Of a stretch of 64,000 nucleotides of DNA, positions 33,419-42,354 are shown in pieces. This stretch comes from Streptomyces sp. RerS4 (GTDB taxonomy: Bacteria; Actinomycetota; Actinomycetes; Streptomycetales; Streptomycetaceae). The number at the start of each line of letters is the position of its first letter. The stretch's first letter is position 1. Made by a program: the position numbers and the translations under genes. Below the pieces are notes generated by a model that saw only the letters and a program-made list of their open reading frames with translations, was not told the DNA's origin and searched no databases. Where the stretch lies: the NCBI RefSeq assembly GCF_023515955.1, contig NZ_CP097323.1, positions 178,140 through 242,139 of the forward strand. The letters run 5' to 3'.

Positions 33419-34825
33419 ATGCCCACCACGCCCGCCCCGCGCCCGGACGACGACACTCCCCTGCGCCCCCGCCACGACTCCTCGGACGCCGTACGGATCG
33501 CCGCCTCCGCCGCCACGACCGACGGCGCGAAGCTGAGCACCGCGGACTTCCCCGGCTGGTTCGACAGCCGCCGCCAGGCGCACCGCTTCCGGGTCGAGCG
33601 GATCCCCTTCGCCGAACTGGACGGCTGGTCCTTCGCGCCGGACACCGGAAACCTCGTCCACCGCAGCGGCCGCTTCTTCTCCGTCGAGGGCCTCCAGGTC
33701 ACCACGGGGGAGGACCCGCACCCGCGGTGGCACCAGCCCATCATCAAGCAGCCCGAGGTGGGCATCCTGGGGATCCTCGTCAAGGAGTTCGACGGAGTCC
33801 TGCACTTCCTGATGCAGGCCAAGATGGAGCCCGGCAACCGCAACCTGCTCCAGCTCTCGCCCACGGTCCAGGCCACCCGCAGCAACTACACCAAGGTGCA
33901 CCAGGGCGCCGACGTCAAGTACATCGAGTACTTCGTCGAACCCGGCCGGGGCCGGGTCGTCGCGGACGTCCTCCAGTCCGAACACGGCTCGTGGTTCTTC
34001 CACAAGAGCAACCGCAACATGATCGTCGAAGCCGTGGGCGACGTTCCGCTCCACGACGACTTCTGCTGGCTGACCCTGGGGCAGATAGGCGAACTCCTGC
34101 TCCGGGACAACGTCGTCAACATGGACTCCCGGACCGTGCTGGCCTGTGCCCCCTTCCCCCGTGACGAGGCCGGCGCCCTCCACACCGACGTGGAGGTGGC
34201 GTCCTGGTTCACCGCCGAGCGCTCGCGCCACGACGTCCACGCCGAGCGGGTGCCGCTCGCCTCCCTGCCCGGCTGGAAGCAGACCGCGTACACCGTCGAG
34301 CACGAGCAGGGACGCTACTTCGACGTCGTCGCCGTGCGCGTCGAGGCCGGCAGCCGCGAGGTGTCCGGGTGGACGCAGCCGCTGTTCGAGCCGCGCGGTG
34401 TCGGCGTCACCGCCTTCCTGACCCGCACCATCGGCGGCGTCCGACACGTCCTCGTGCACGCCCGGGTCGAGGGCGGCTTCCTCGACACCGTCGAACTCGG
34501 CCCCACCGTCCAGTACACCCCGGACAACTGGGACCACCTCACCGGCGCGGACCGCCCGCCCTTCCTCGACCTCGTCCTCAGCGCCGCACCCGAGCGCGTC
34601 CACTACGAGGCCGTCCACTCCGAGGAGGGCGGCCGGTTCCTGAACGCCGAGTCCCGCTACCTCCTCGTCGACGTGGACGAGGAGCAGGCTCCCCTGGACG
34701 CTCCCGCCGGGTACCGCTGGGTGACCCCCGGTCAGCTGGGCGACCTGGTACGCCACGGCCACTACCTCAACGTCCAGGCCCGCACCCTCCTCGCCTGCCT
34801 CAACGCCACGGCGGTGCGCGGCTGA
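33419..34825 (+). CDS. NDP-hexose 2,3-dehydratase (UrdS/LanS type)
   Basis: A 468-residue protein made of two homologous halves, about residues 40-245 and 255-465. Each contains an H-R/F-x-V-x-R/E-I-P entry strand, a GVLHFLMQAKMEPGN or GVRHVLVHARVEGGF strand and a QLG-L-...N-D/V-Q-R-T-L-A end (MDSRTVLACAPF and VQARTLLACLNA). This doubled Nudix-like fold is diagnostic for deoxysugar 2,3-dehydratases, which initiate C-2 deoxygenation. The stop overlaps the next start (TGATG), coupling it to the 3-ketoreductase, as the unstable 3-keto product requires. Confidence 0.94.
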   Translation: MPTTPAPRPDDDTPLRPRHDSSDAVRIAASAATTDGAKLSTADFPGWFDSRRQAHRFRVERIPFAELDGWSFAPDTGNLVHRSGRFFSVEGLQVTTGEDPHPRWHQPIIKQPEVGILGILVKEFDGVLHFLMQAKMEPGNRNLLQLSPTVQATRSNYTKVHQGADVKYIEYFVEPGRGRVVADVLQSEHGSWFFHKSNRNMIVEAVGDVPLHDDFCWLTLGQIGELLLRDNVVNMDSRTVLACAPFPRDEAGALHTDVEVASWFTAERSRHDVHAERVPLASLPGWKQTAYTVEHEQGRYFDVVAVRVEAGSREVSGWTQPLFEPRGVGVTAFLTRTIGGVRHVLVHARVEGGFLDTVELGPTVQYTPDNWDHLTGADRPPFLDLVLSAAPERVHYEAVHSEEGGRFLNAESRYLLVDVDEEQAPLDAPAGYRWVTPGQLGDLVRHGHYLNVQARTLLACLNATAVRG

Positions 34826-35880
34826 TGGGACGCGTGCGCATCGGCGTCCTCGGGTGCGCGGACATCGCGCGTCGCAGGATGCTTCCCGCCATGGCGGCCG
34901 CCCGGGGCGTCGAGATCACCGCCATCGCGAGCCGTGACGCGGACCGGGCGCGGCAGGTCGCCGACCCGTACGGGGCCGCCCCCGTGCACGGGTACGAACG
35001 GCTGCTGGCCCGCGACGACGTCGACGCCGTGTACGTCCCGCTCCCGGCCGCCCTGCACGAACGGTGGACGGCCGCCGCCCTGGACGCGGGCAAGCACGTC
35101 CTCGCGGAGAAACCGCTGACCACCTCCCACGAGGCGACCGCGAGACTGGTGACGCTGGCGGCGGCCGGGGGGCGGGTGCTGATGGAGAACGTCATGTTCC
35201 CCCACCACCCGCAGCACGAGGCGGTCGCCGCCCTCGTCGCCGACGGCGCCATCGGCGAGGTCCGCTCCTTCCGGGCGGCGTTCGCCATCCCGGCCCTGCC
35301 CGCCCACGACATCCGCCTCGACGCGGACCTGGGCGGCGGCGCCCTGTGGGACACCGGCGTGTACCCGGTCCGCGCCGCCCTCCACCACCTGGGCCCCGGT
35401 CTGCGGGTGGTCGGAGCCTCGCTCACCCGCGGCCACGGCCAGGAGGTCGACACCGCGGGCGCGGCGCTGCTGCGCACCCCCGAGGGGATCACCGCCCAGC
35501 TGTCCTTCGGCCTCGACCACGCGTACCGGTCCGCGTACGAGATCTGGGGCAGTCGCGGCCGCGTCACGGTCGACCGTGCCTTCACCACCCCCGCCGACCT
35601 CGCGCCCCAGGTCACGCTGCACACCTCCGCGGGCACCGAACGGATCGCGCTGCCCGCCGCCGACCAGGTCGCGCTCACCGTGGCCGCGTTCGCGCGGGCC
35701 GTCGAGGAAGGCGCCCGGCCCGACCCGCTGATCGTGCGCCAGGCGGAACTGCTCCACGAGCTGCGCACGCACGCGGGCGACTTCGGTCAGCCCGAGGCAA
35801 CACCGGTCAGGCCTCCGTCCGCTGATGGTCAATTCCAGGTGAACGGCATTGCCCCGACGGGCGTCGGCCGAAGAGGCTGA
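34825..35880 (+). CDS. NDP-hexose 3-ketoreductase (UrdT/LanT type, Gfo/Idh/MocA family)
   Basis: A 351-residue oxidoreductase with an N-terminal Rossmann fold (VRIGVLGCADIARR) and the EKPL segment (HVLAEKPLTT) that carries the catalytic Lys of the family, followed by GGGALWDTGVYPV. It reduces the 3-keto group left by the 2,3-dehydratase, giving 2,6-dideoxy-4-ketohexose. The pair of genes overlaps by one base. The last 25 residues are Pro/Gly-rich and probably disordered. Confidence 0.93.
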   Translation: MGRVRIGVLGCADIARRRMLPAMAAARGVEITAIASRDADRARQVADPYGAAPVHGYERLLARDDVDAVYVPLPAALHERWTAAALDAGKHVLAEKPLTTSHEATARLVTLAAAGGRVLMENVMFPHHPQHEAVAALVADGAIGEVRSFRAAFAIPALPAHDIRLDADLGGGALWDTGVYPVRAALHHLGPGLRVVGASLTRGHGQEVDTAGAALLRTPEGITAQLSFGLDHAYRSAYEIWGSRGRVTVDRAFTTPADLAPQVTLHTSAGTERIALPAADQVALTVAAFARAVEEGARPDPLIVRQAELLHELRTHAGDFGQPEATPVRPPSADGQFQVNGIAPTGVGRRG

Positions 35881-35946
35881 TCACAAGTCTCCGCCGTACT
35901 GACTTTGTTGTCGGAGCAACGTTTACCCTCGACAGGAGACATTTCC

Positions 35947-36708
35947 ATGGGAAGGCTTACCGGAAAAACGGCGCTCGTCACGGGATCGAGCCGTGGAATC
36001 GGCAGGGCGATCGCCGAGAAACTCGGACGTGAAGGCGCTCTCGTCGCGGTCCACTACGCGAACGGAGCGAATTCCGCCGAAGAAGTCGTCGCGGCCGTGG
36101 AAGGCGACGGCGGACGCGCCTTCGCGGTGCGCGCCGAACTCGGCGTCCCGGGTGATGTCGACACCCTCTTCGAGGGCCTGGCCGCCGGCCTGGAGGAGCG
36201 GACGGGATCCGCGGACCTCGACATCCTCGTGAACAACGCCGGCCTGATGGCCATGGGTGCGCCGGAAGAGGTCACCCCCGACATGTTCGACCGGATGATG
36301 GCGGTGAACGCCAAGGCCCCGTTCTTCATCGTCCAGCGGGCCCTGGCCACGCTCCGCGACGGCGGCCGTGTCATCAACATCAGCTCGGGCCTGACCCGCG
36401 TGGCCAACCCCGACCAGGTCACGTACGGCATGACCAAGGGCGCGCTGGAACAGATCGCGTTGCACTTCTCCCGACACCTGGGCCCGCGACGGATCACCGT
36501 CAACACGGTCGCCCCGGGCAGCACGGACAACGGCGGCGAACTGTTCAAGATTCCGGAGGTGCGCGAGGCGCTGTCCAAGCTCAGCACGTTCGGTGAGGTC
36601 GGGGACCCGGCGGCGGTGGCCGACGTGGTCGCCTTCCTCGCCTCCGACGACGCCCGCTGGGTGACGGGGGCGTTCATCGACGCCACCGGTGGCACCCTGC
36701 TCGGCTGA
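35947..36708 (+). CDS. angucycline ketoreductase of the UrdMred/LanV type (SDR)
   Basis: A 253-residue classical SDR with TGSSRGIG (12-19), NNAG (96-99), Ser146/147 in NISSGLTRVANP, Tyr160 and Lys164 (TYGMTKGALEQ) and a C-terminal SDDARWVTGAFIDATGGTLLG. The match to UrdMred/LanV, which reduce C-6 ketone intermediates of angucyclinones, extends through the whole chain. The start at 35947 is set by CAGGAGAC 7 bases upstream; an in-frame ATG earlier has no ribosome site. Here the reductase is free-standing and 7.7 kb from its usual oxygenase partner. Confidence 0.92.
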   Translation: MGRLTGKTALVTGSSRGIGRAIAEKLGREGALVAVHYANGANSAEEVVAAVEGDGGRAFAVRAELGVPGDVDTLFEGLAAGLEERTGSADLDILVNNAGLMAMGAPEEVTPDMFDRMMAVNAKAPFFIVQRALATLRDGGRVINISSGLTRVANPDQVTYGMTKGALEQIALHFSRHLGPRRITVNTVAPGSTDNGGELFKIPEVREALSKLSTFGEVGDPAAVADVVAFLASDDARWVTGAFIDATGGTLLG

Positions 36709-36736
36709 GCACCCACGACAAGAAAGGCCCAGGGCC

Positions 36737-37057
36737 ATGTTCGGCGCGTTGTCCGCCATTTTGATCAAGTGCGACGACTTCGAGGCGATGAAGTCCTTCT
36801 ACCGCGACCGGATGAATCTGGCGACGGTCAAGGAGGGCGACAACTGGATCGTCCTCGACACCGGCTCGGGCGGTGAACTCGTCCTGGGCGGAGACACCGG
36901 CGGGGACACCTTCGCCGTCGCGTTCACCAAGGCCGATCTGGGCCCCGCCAGAGAGGCTCTCGTGGACATCGCACCGACGGAGACCGAAAAGCATTCCGAC
37001 ATGCACCGGTTCTTCGTCAAGGACCCGGACGGAAACACCGTCCTGGTCATCGACTGA
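36737..37057 (+). CDS. VOC-fold (glyoxalase/dioxygenase superfamily) protein
   Basis: A 106-residue single beta-alpha-beta-beta-beta module pair, with ILIKCDDFEAMKSFYRDRM at the N-terminus and FFVKDPDGNTVLVID at the end. The second half retains the D-P-D-G-N turn of VOC proteins. The metal-ligand pattern is not obvious. It lies between the LanV-type reductase (28 bp) and the C-glycosyltransferase (55 bp), so it is probably cotranscribed with both. Possible roles are sequestration of the antibiotic (self-resistance), or an isomerase or cyclase-like function; none can be assigned. Confidence 0.75.
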   Translation: MFGALSAILIKCDDFEAMKSFYRDRMNLATVKEGDNWIVLDTGSGGELVLGGDTGGDTFAVAFTKADLGPAREALVDIAPTETEKHSDMHRFFVKDPDGNTVLVID

Positions 37058-37112
37058 CGACGGCTTCGTTGTGAGACGGCCTCTTTGAGTATGTGAGTAA
37101 TTGGGAGAATGC

Positions 37113-38297
37113 GTGAAAATCCTTTTCGTCGCGAGCGGGAGTCCCGCGACGGTGTTCGCCCTCGCGCCGCTCGCCACGGCCGCGCGCAACGCCGGGCACG
37201 AAGTGTTCATGGGCGCCGTCGAGGACATGGTCCCGTACATCGCCTCCGCGGGGCTTCCGGCGCTGTCGATCGTCTCGTCGGCCATCCGCAAGTACGCCAC
37301 GACCGACCGTGACGGCAATCCGGTCAGCCTGCCGAAGACGCCCGAGGAGGAGTTGGACTTCGCGGGCCACTGGTTCGGGCGGATCGCGGCGGCGAGCATG
37401 GAGGGACTGCGAGGGGTCGTGGCCCACTGGCGTCCGGACCTGGTGGTCGGCGGCTCGATGTCCTTCGCGGCCGCCCTGATCGCCGCCGAGCTCGGTGTGC
37501 CGTACGTGCGCCAGGCCTGGGACACCGGGGACGCCTGGCGCACGGACCCCGCGGCGAGCGACGAACTGCGCCCGGAGCTGGCCGAGTTGGGTCTCGACCG
37601 ACTTCCCGACCCGGATCTGTTCATCGACATCTGCCCGCCGTCCCTGCGGCCCGCCGACGCCCCCGCGGCCCAGATGATGCGCTGGGTGCCGGCCAACGGC
37701 CAGCGAGCCCTGGAGCCGTGGATGTACACCCGGCCCGACCGCCCCCGGGTGCTCGTCACCTCGGGCAGCCGCATGGTCTCCGCGAAGAACACGGGATTCC
37801 TGAGCGGCCTCGCGCGGGACGTCGCGGCGCTCGGCGCGGAGCCCGTCATCGCGACGCTCGACGAGGTGGCGGCCGGGATCAGGGCGGAACTGCCCGGGGT
37901 CCGGGCCGGCTGGGTGCCGCTCGACGTCGTCGTGCCCACGTGCGACATCGTCGTCCACCACGCGGGCGGAGTCACCGCGCTGACCGCGATGAACGCCGGT
38001 GTACCGCAGCTGATCGTCCCCCAGGGCGGCAACTTCGTCGAGGCGGGCCGGCGGATCTCCGACTTCGGCGCGGCCATCACCCTCGACCCCGAGGAGACCG
38101 GCGCCGACGGCGTCGCCACGGCATGCCGGGAACTCCTCGACGACCCCTCGTACGCCGAGCGGGCCGGCCTGCTCGCGGACGAGATCGCGGCGCTGCCCCT
38201 GCCCGCCGACGTGGTGCGGGTCCTGGAGGACCTGGCGGGGGCGCCGCGCCCCGTAACCGACGACCGACACACGAACGACCATGGGAGCCAGAGTTGA
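37113..38297 (+). CDS. UrdGT2-like C-glycosyltransferase
   Basis: A 394-residue GT-B enzyme. The N-terminal half includes FVASGSPATVFALAPLATAAR and DLFIDICPPSLRP; the C-terminal half has VTSGSR and CDIVVHHAGGVTALTA, the nucleotide-sugar site. The sequence follows UrdGT2 of the urdamycin pathway nearly segment by segment, including LEPWMYTR. UrdGT2 attaches D-olivose through a C-C bond at C-9 of the angucyclinone. GTG 37113 is the chosen start (VKILFV, with GGGAGA upstream). Its stop overlaps a TTG start of the cobalamin-domain protein. Confidence 0.93.
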   Translation: MKILFVASGSPATVFALAPLATAARNAGHEVFMGAVEDMVPYIASAGLPALSIVSSAIRKYATTDRDGNPVSLPKTPEEELDFAGHWFGRIAAASMEGLRGVVAHWRPDLVVGGSMSFAAALIAAELGVPYVRQAWDTGDAWRTDPAASDELRPELAELGLDRLPDPDLFIDICPPSLRPADAPAAQMMRWVPANGQRALEPWMYTRPDRPRVLVTSGSRMVSAKNTGFLSGLARDVAALGAEPVIATLDEVAAGIRAELPGVRAGWVPLDVVVPTCDIVVHHAGGVTALTAMNAGVPQLIVPQGGNFVEAGRRISDFGAAITLDPEETGADGVATACRELLDDPSYAERAGLLADEIAALPLPADVVRVLEDLAGAPRPVTDDRHTNDHGSQS

Positions 38298-38710
38298 GTG
38301 ATTCCGTTTCGATCCGCGTGGTGATGGCCAAGCCCGAGGCGGGCGGCCGTGGCACACCGGCGCCGACGACGCTGGTCGACGCCTTCCGCGAGGCGGGCAT
38401 CGAAGCCGTCGACGCGGGCGCGGACCAGAGCCCCGAGGGCCTGGTCGCCACCGTCCTGCGGGAGAAGGCCGACGCCCTGTGCGTTTCGAGTCTGCTGGGC
38501 ACGCACGCCGAACTCTTCGGATCGGTCCTCGGCCTGCTGGCCGAGGCCGGGGCCGGCCACGTCACGGTGTTCGGCGGCGGGATCATCCCGACCGCGGACA
38601 TCGAGGCCCTCACGGCCGCGGGCGTCGCCGAGGTCTTCTCCTCCGGCACGCCGCCGTGGGCCGTCGCCGAATGGGTGCGCGACCACGTCCGACGCCCCGC
38701 GGGGATCTGA
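38294..38710 (+). CDS. cobalamin-binding-domain-like protein lacking the axial His motif
   Basis: A 138-residue Rossmann-like protein closely resembling the C-terminal B12 domain of methylmalonyl-CoA mutase: strand RVVMAKPE, helix VDAFREAGIEAVDAG, SSLLGTH (the S-x-L loop), VFGGGIIPTADI (the GG loop) and AEVFSSGTP. The D-x-H-x-x-G loop that supplies the cobalt ligand is replaced by AGGRGTP, so His is absent. The start is TTG 38294, overlapping the glycosyltransferase stop (TTGA), with GGGAGCCAGAG before it; a later start would cut the first strand. Not part of any known angucycline step that I recognise. Function unknown. Confidence 0.85.
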   Translation: MSDSVSIRVVMAKPEAGGRGTPAPTTLVDAFREAGIEAVDAGADQSPEGLVATVLREKADALCVSSLLGTHAELFGSVLGLLAEAGAGHVTVFGGGIIPTADIEALTAAGVAEVFSSGTPPWAVAEWVRDHVRRPAGI

Positions 38711-38798
38711 CCGTCCGTCCGGATGCCCGACCGGGCCGGCCGGGTTCCCCCACCCACCCGGCCGGCCCGCCCCCCGTCCCGGCTCAGCAGGAGAAGCC

Positions 38799-39983
38799 AT
38801 GCGCGTCCTCGCGATAAGCACCCCCGTATCGACCCATCTCACCCCGCTCGTACCCCTGCTCTGGGCGCTGCGGTCCGCAGGCCACGAACTGCTGGTCGTC
38901 GGCCGTGACGACGTGCTCGGCGCGGCGGCCTCGGCCGGCCTGAACGCCGTGGGCATCGGCAGCCGCCTCGACCTCGACGACCTGCTGATCGAACGGCTCG
39001 GCGGCCGTCGGCCCCTCCAGTCGTGGGGTCGGCCCGAGCGGGAGCAGCTTTCCAACGTCGGCTCCCTGTGGATGCCCCAGACCGTGGACGTGCTGCCGGC
39101 CTACCTGGAGCTGGCGCGCGAGTTCGGGCCCGACCTGATCGTCTCCGATCCGCTGGAGTACATCTCCCTCATCGTGGGCCGGACCCTCGACGTCCCGGTC
39201 GTCCAGCAGCGCTGGGGCGTCGACCCCATCTCCGACCAGACCCGCCCCGCGGCGGGAACCTGGTTCCGGCGGCAGCTGGAGGAGCTCGGCCTCACCGAAC
39301 TGCCCCGTCCCGCCGTCATGCTCGACCCCTGCCCGCCCAGCCTCCAACTGGCCGGCATCACCCCCGGCGCCCCGATGCGCTACGTACCGTTCAACGGCAA
39401 CGGACCGCTGCCCTCCTGGGCGCGCGGCGCCGACGGCGGGCGCGGCGCGCGCCGGCGGGTGGCGGTCTCGCTGGGCGGGCGCACGCTGGCCTACAACGGG
39501 GTGCCCCTGATGCGGGCGGTCCTCCAGGGGCTCGGCGAACTGCCGGACACCGAGGTGTTCGCCACCGTGGAGGAGGAGTACCGCGCGGCGCTCGGGACGG
39601 TTCCGGAAAACGTCCGCCTCGTCGACCCCGTACCGCTGCACCTGGTGTTCGGGTCCTGTGACGCGGTGGTCCACCACGGAGGCTCGGGCACGGCCATGAC
39701 CGCCACGACCTTCGGCCTGCCGCAGCTCGTGCTGCCCCAGCTCGCCGACCAGTTCTGGCACGCCGACGCCCTGGCGGCCGCGGGAGCGGGCATCTCGATC
39801 CAGGACGCGGCCGAGCAGGAGGACCCGTCCCGGATCCGGGACGCCGTGGCCGCGCTGCTCGACGAGGCCGACTACGCGAAGGCGGCCGGGCGCCTCAGCG
39901 CGGAGGCGGCGTCACTGCCGGCGCCTTCGCGGATCGTCGCCGACCTGGAGGAACTCGTCCGCTCCCGGCCGGCGCGGGCCTGA
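38799..39983 (+). CDS. deoxysugar O-glycosyltransferase
   Basis: A 394-residue GT-B enzyme of the antibiotic glycosyltransferase family (MRVLAISTPVSTHLTPLVPLLWALR at the N-terminus, CDAVVHHGGSGTAMTA at the donor site). It resembles the enzyme at 42996 (shared R-PLQSWGR and DPCPPSLQL segments), suggesting paralogues. By cluster logic it adds a rhodinose or second deoxysugar. The ATG 38799 follows CAGGAGAAGCC. It is 88 bp from the B12-like gene and tail to tail with the TetR gene. Confidence 0.9.
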   Translation: MRVLAISTPVSTHLTPLVPLLWALRSAGHELLVVGRDDVLGAAASAGLNAVGIGSRLDLDDLLIERLGGRRPLQSWGRPEREQLSNVGSLWMPQTVDVLPAYLELAREFGPDLIVSDPLEYISLIVGRTLDVPVVQQRWGVDPISDQTRPAAGTWFRRQLEELGLTELPRPAVMLDPCPPSLQLAGITPGAPMRYVPFNGNGPLPSWARGADGGRGARRRVAVSLGGRTLAYNGVPLMRAVLQGLGELPDTEVFATVEEEYRAALGTVPENVRLVDPVPLHLVFGSCDAVVHHGGSGTAMTATTFGLPQLVLPQLADQFWHADALAAAGAGISIQDAAEQEDPSRIRDAVAALLDEADYAKAAGRLSAEAASLPAPSRIVADLEELVRSRPARA

Positions 39984-39996
39984 CCGGCCCACCGGC

Positions 39997-40572
39997 TCAG
40001 CGGCACTCCGCGGACACCGACTCCAGCGTCTCCAGGGCCGACTCCAGGAGGGCCAGGCGCTTCTCCTCGGGGTCGCCGGCCAGGGCGTGCAGGGAGAAGG
40101 CGCCGAAGTGGACGCTCACGAGCGCGTCCGAGAGCCGCACCTGGGTGCGTACGGAGGCCCCGTGCTCGTACATCAGCTCCGCGACCGCGGCCACCCGGTC
40201 GTTGAGCGTCTGCCCGATGCCCAGGGCCCGCAGCGCCGCCTGGTTCTCCTGCATGATGCGAAACAGCGGGGTGGCGTCCTTGAGTACTTCGCTGTAGCGG
40301 CGCAGCACCTCGCGCTTGGTCTCCAGGGTCCGGGGCCTGGTCCGCGCCCACGCGATCAGTTCGTCGACGGGCGCGCCCAGGCCCTGGGAGATCGAAAGCA
40401 GGATCTCCTCCTTGGCCTTGAAGTGGTAGTAGAGGGCGGCCTTGGTGATGCCGAGGCCCTCCGCGATCTCGCGCATCGAGGTCTTGTCGTACCCGTGCTC
40501 GACGAACAACCCCAGGGCGACGTCCTGGATTCTCTGGCGGGTGTTTGTCCTGTTGGTCGGCCTGCCGGCCAT
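39997..40572 (-). CDS. TetR family repressor of the exporter
   Basis: A 191-residue regulator with helix-turn-helix (about residues 10-55) containing MREIAEGLGITKAALYYHFKAKE and a diverged ligand domain. ATG 40572 is chosen over upstream ATGs because AGGAGG lies 5 bases before it. It is divergent from the MFS exporter gene, the usual arrangement for end-product-controlled self-resistance (JadR*, LanK, UrdK). Two related palindromes sit in the shared promoter and a third copy lies upstream of the Old Yellow Enzyme gene at 50796, suggesting a small regulon. Confidence 0.88.
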   Translation of the reverse strand: MAGRPTNRTNTRQRIQDVALGLFVEHGYDKTSMREIAEGLGITKAALYYHFKAKEEILLSISQGLGAPVDELIAWARTRPRTLETKREVLRRYSEVLKDATPLFRIMQENQAALRALGIGQTLNDRVAAVAELMYEHGASVRTQVRLSDALVSVHFGAFSLHALAGDPEEKRLALLESALETLESVSAECR

Positions 40573-40605
40573 GCGGTCCTCCTGTGCGCTCCGAGTCGCC
40601 ATTCT

Positions 40606-40623
40606 ACTTGACGGCCGGTCAGT
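40606..40623. promoter_or_regulatory. TetR operator copy 1 (ACTTGACGGCCGGTCAGT)
   Basis: An imperfect 18-bp palindrome, 34 bp upstream of the TetR gene. It matches the copy at 40653 at 14 of 18 positions. Probably autoregulatory. Confidence 0.7.
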
Positions 40624-40652
40624 AAATGTTCTAGCTTCCCAGTCGCCTGCCA

Positions 40653-40674
40653 ACTTACCGTCCGGTTAGTAAGT
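40653..40674. promoter_or_regulatory. TetR operator copy 2 (ACTTACCG-TC-CGGTTAGT)
   Basis: An 18-bp palindrome with 8-bp arms (one mismatch), extended by AAGT so that ACTTAC and GTAAGT also pair at the outside. It lies 42-63 bp upstream of the exporter start. A sequence differing only at two central bases occurs in reverse orientation at 50713-50730. Confidence 0.75.
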
Positions 40675-40715
40675 AACGGTAGCGCGGCACTGATCCCGTC
40701 CGAAAGGAATGCACC

Positions 40716-42263
40716 ATGGCGCACCACCCCGCACAGGGCGGCCCCCCGATCGGCACACCGCCGCGTCCTCGCCACCTGCTCGTGATGAGCGCCGTGGTGG
40801 TGGCCATGCTCCTCGCGGCCCTCGACAGCCTCATCCTCGGCACCGCGATGCCGACGATCGTCGCCGAGCTGGGCGGTCTGGAACACCTGTCCTGGGTGGC
40901 CTCCGCCTACATGCTCGCGACCGCGGCCTCCACCCCCGTCTGGGGCAAACTCGGCGACATGTACGGCCGCAAGGCCGTCTTCCTCACCTCGATCGGCATC
41001 TTCCTGGCCGGCTCGGTGGTGGCCGGCATGGCCCAGTCGATGGGGCAGCTGATCGGCTTCCGGGTCCTCCAAGGCCTGGGCGGCGGCGGCCTCATGGTCG
41101 GCGCGCTCGCCCTCATCGGCGAACTGATCACACCCGCCGAGCGAGGCAAGTTCCAGGCCATGGCCTCCACCGTGATGGGCGCCGCCATGGTCGGCGGCCC
41201 GCTCGCCGGCGGCTTCCTCACCGATCACCTCGGCTGGCGCTGGTGCTTCTACCTCAACGTCCCCCTCGGACTGGCCGCCTTCCTCGCGATCGCCATGGGG
41301 CTGCACCTGCCGAAGAAGCGCTCCCAGGCCCCCCTCGACTACCTCGGCGCCGCCCTGCTCACCGCCGTGATCACCGCACTGGTCCTCATCACCACCTGGG
41401 GCGGCACCCGCTACGACTGGACCTCGCCCGCCGTGATCGGCCTGGCCGTGGTGGCGGTCGCGGGCACCGCCGCCTTCCTGACCGTGGAGCGCAGGGCCGC
41501 GGCGCCCATCCTGCCCCTGGACATCTTCCGCAGCGCCAACTTCAGCTGGGCCAACATCGTCGCGTTCCTCTTCGGCTTCGTGATGGTCGCCGCGATGACC
41601 TTCCTGCCCATCTACCAGCAGACCGTCCAGGGCGCCTCCGCCACCAGCGCGGGCATCCTGATGCTGCCCCTGCTGCTCGCCATGGTCGGAGTCAACACCC
41701 TCGCCGGCCGACTCATCGCCGAACGCGGCGACTTCAAGCTGTACGCCGTCACCGGAGGCGCGCTCCTGGTCGTCGGCGCCTTCCTCCTCTCGCTCATGGA
41801 CACCACCACGAGCCGCCTGACCACCGGCGTCTACATGGCCGTCTTCGGCGCCGGACTGGGCCTGCTGATGCAGGTCACCCTCTCGGTCGCGATGGAGAGC
41901 GTGGAGATGAGGAACATCGGCGTGGCCTCCTCGACGGTCACCCTGAGCCGGACGATCGGCGGCTCCTTCGGAGTCTCCCTCGCCGGCATCGTCTTCGCGG
42001 ACCGGGTCAACGACGCGGCCCCGAGCTCCGGCGCCGCCGGCGGCGAAGGCCACACCCAGCTGTCCGCGGAAAGCTTGGCCGCACTGCCCGAGCAGGTACG
42101 CGCCGCCTACGAACAGGCCGTCGCCGACGGCACCCACGCGGCCTTCCTGATCGCCGCGGCCCTCGCCGCCGCCGCCTTCATCGGCGCCTGGTTCATCAAG
42201 GCGCGGCCCCGGCCCGCCGACCGGCCCGGCGAGGCGCGACCCGCCGTCGGCGCCCCCCGCTGA
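40716..42263 (+). CDS. MFS drug exporter, 14-helix DHA2 family
   Basis: A 515-residue transporter starting with a short hydrophilic N-terminus, then 14 predicted membrane helices. Motifs include LDSLILGTAMPTIVAELG in helix 1 and GKLGDMYGRKAV (motif A) in the loop after helix 2. It is the likely efflux and self-resistance pump for the angucycline (homologous in type to UrdJ2, LanJ, JadL). It is divergent from its TetR regulator. The start ATG 40716 follows GAAAGGA. Confidence 0.92.
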   Translation: MAHHPAQGGPPIGTPPRPRHLLVMSAVVVAMLLAALDSLILGTAMPTIVAELGGLEHLSWVASAYMLATAASTPVWGKLGDMYGRKAVFLTSIGIFLAGSVVAGMAQSMGQLIGFRVLQGLGGGGLMVGALALIGELITPAERGKFQAMASTVMGAAMVGGPLAGGFLTDHLGWRWCFYLNVPLGLAAFLAIAMGLHLPKKRSQAPLDYLGAALLTAVITALVLITTWGGTRYDWTSPAVIGLAVVAVAGTAAFLTVERRAAAPILPLDIFRSANFSWANIVAFLFGFVMVAAMTFLPIYQQTVQGASATSAGILMLPLLLAMVGVNTLAGRLIAERGDFKLYAVTGGALLVVGAFLLSLMDTTTSRLTTGVYMAVFGAGLGLLMQVTLSVAMESVEMRNIGVASSTVTLSRTIGGSFGVSLAGIVFADRVNDAAPSSGAAGGEGHTQLSAESLAALPEQVRAAYEQAVADGTHAAFLIAAALAAAAFIGAWFIKARPRPADRPGEARPAVGAPR

Positions 42264-42354
42264 ACCCCGCACCGAGGCCGACCCCGCCCCAGGAGGACAG
42301 CCCCCCACCGCCCGCCCCCCGGGGGCAGGCCGACAGCAAAGGAGGACCACCGCC

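Noticed and set aside
36737..37057. Assigning the VOC protein as a bleomycin-type resistance determinant
   Set aside because: The fold is shared by many functions and no binding residues are diagnostic, so only the fold is reported.
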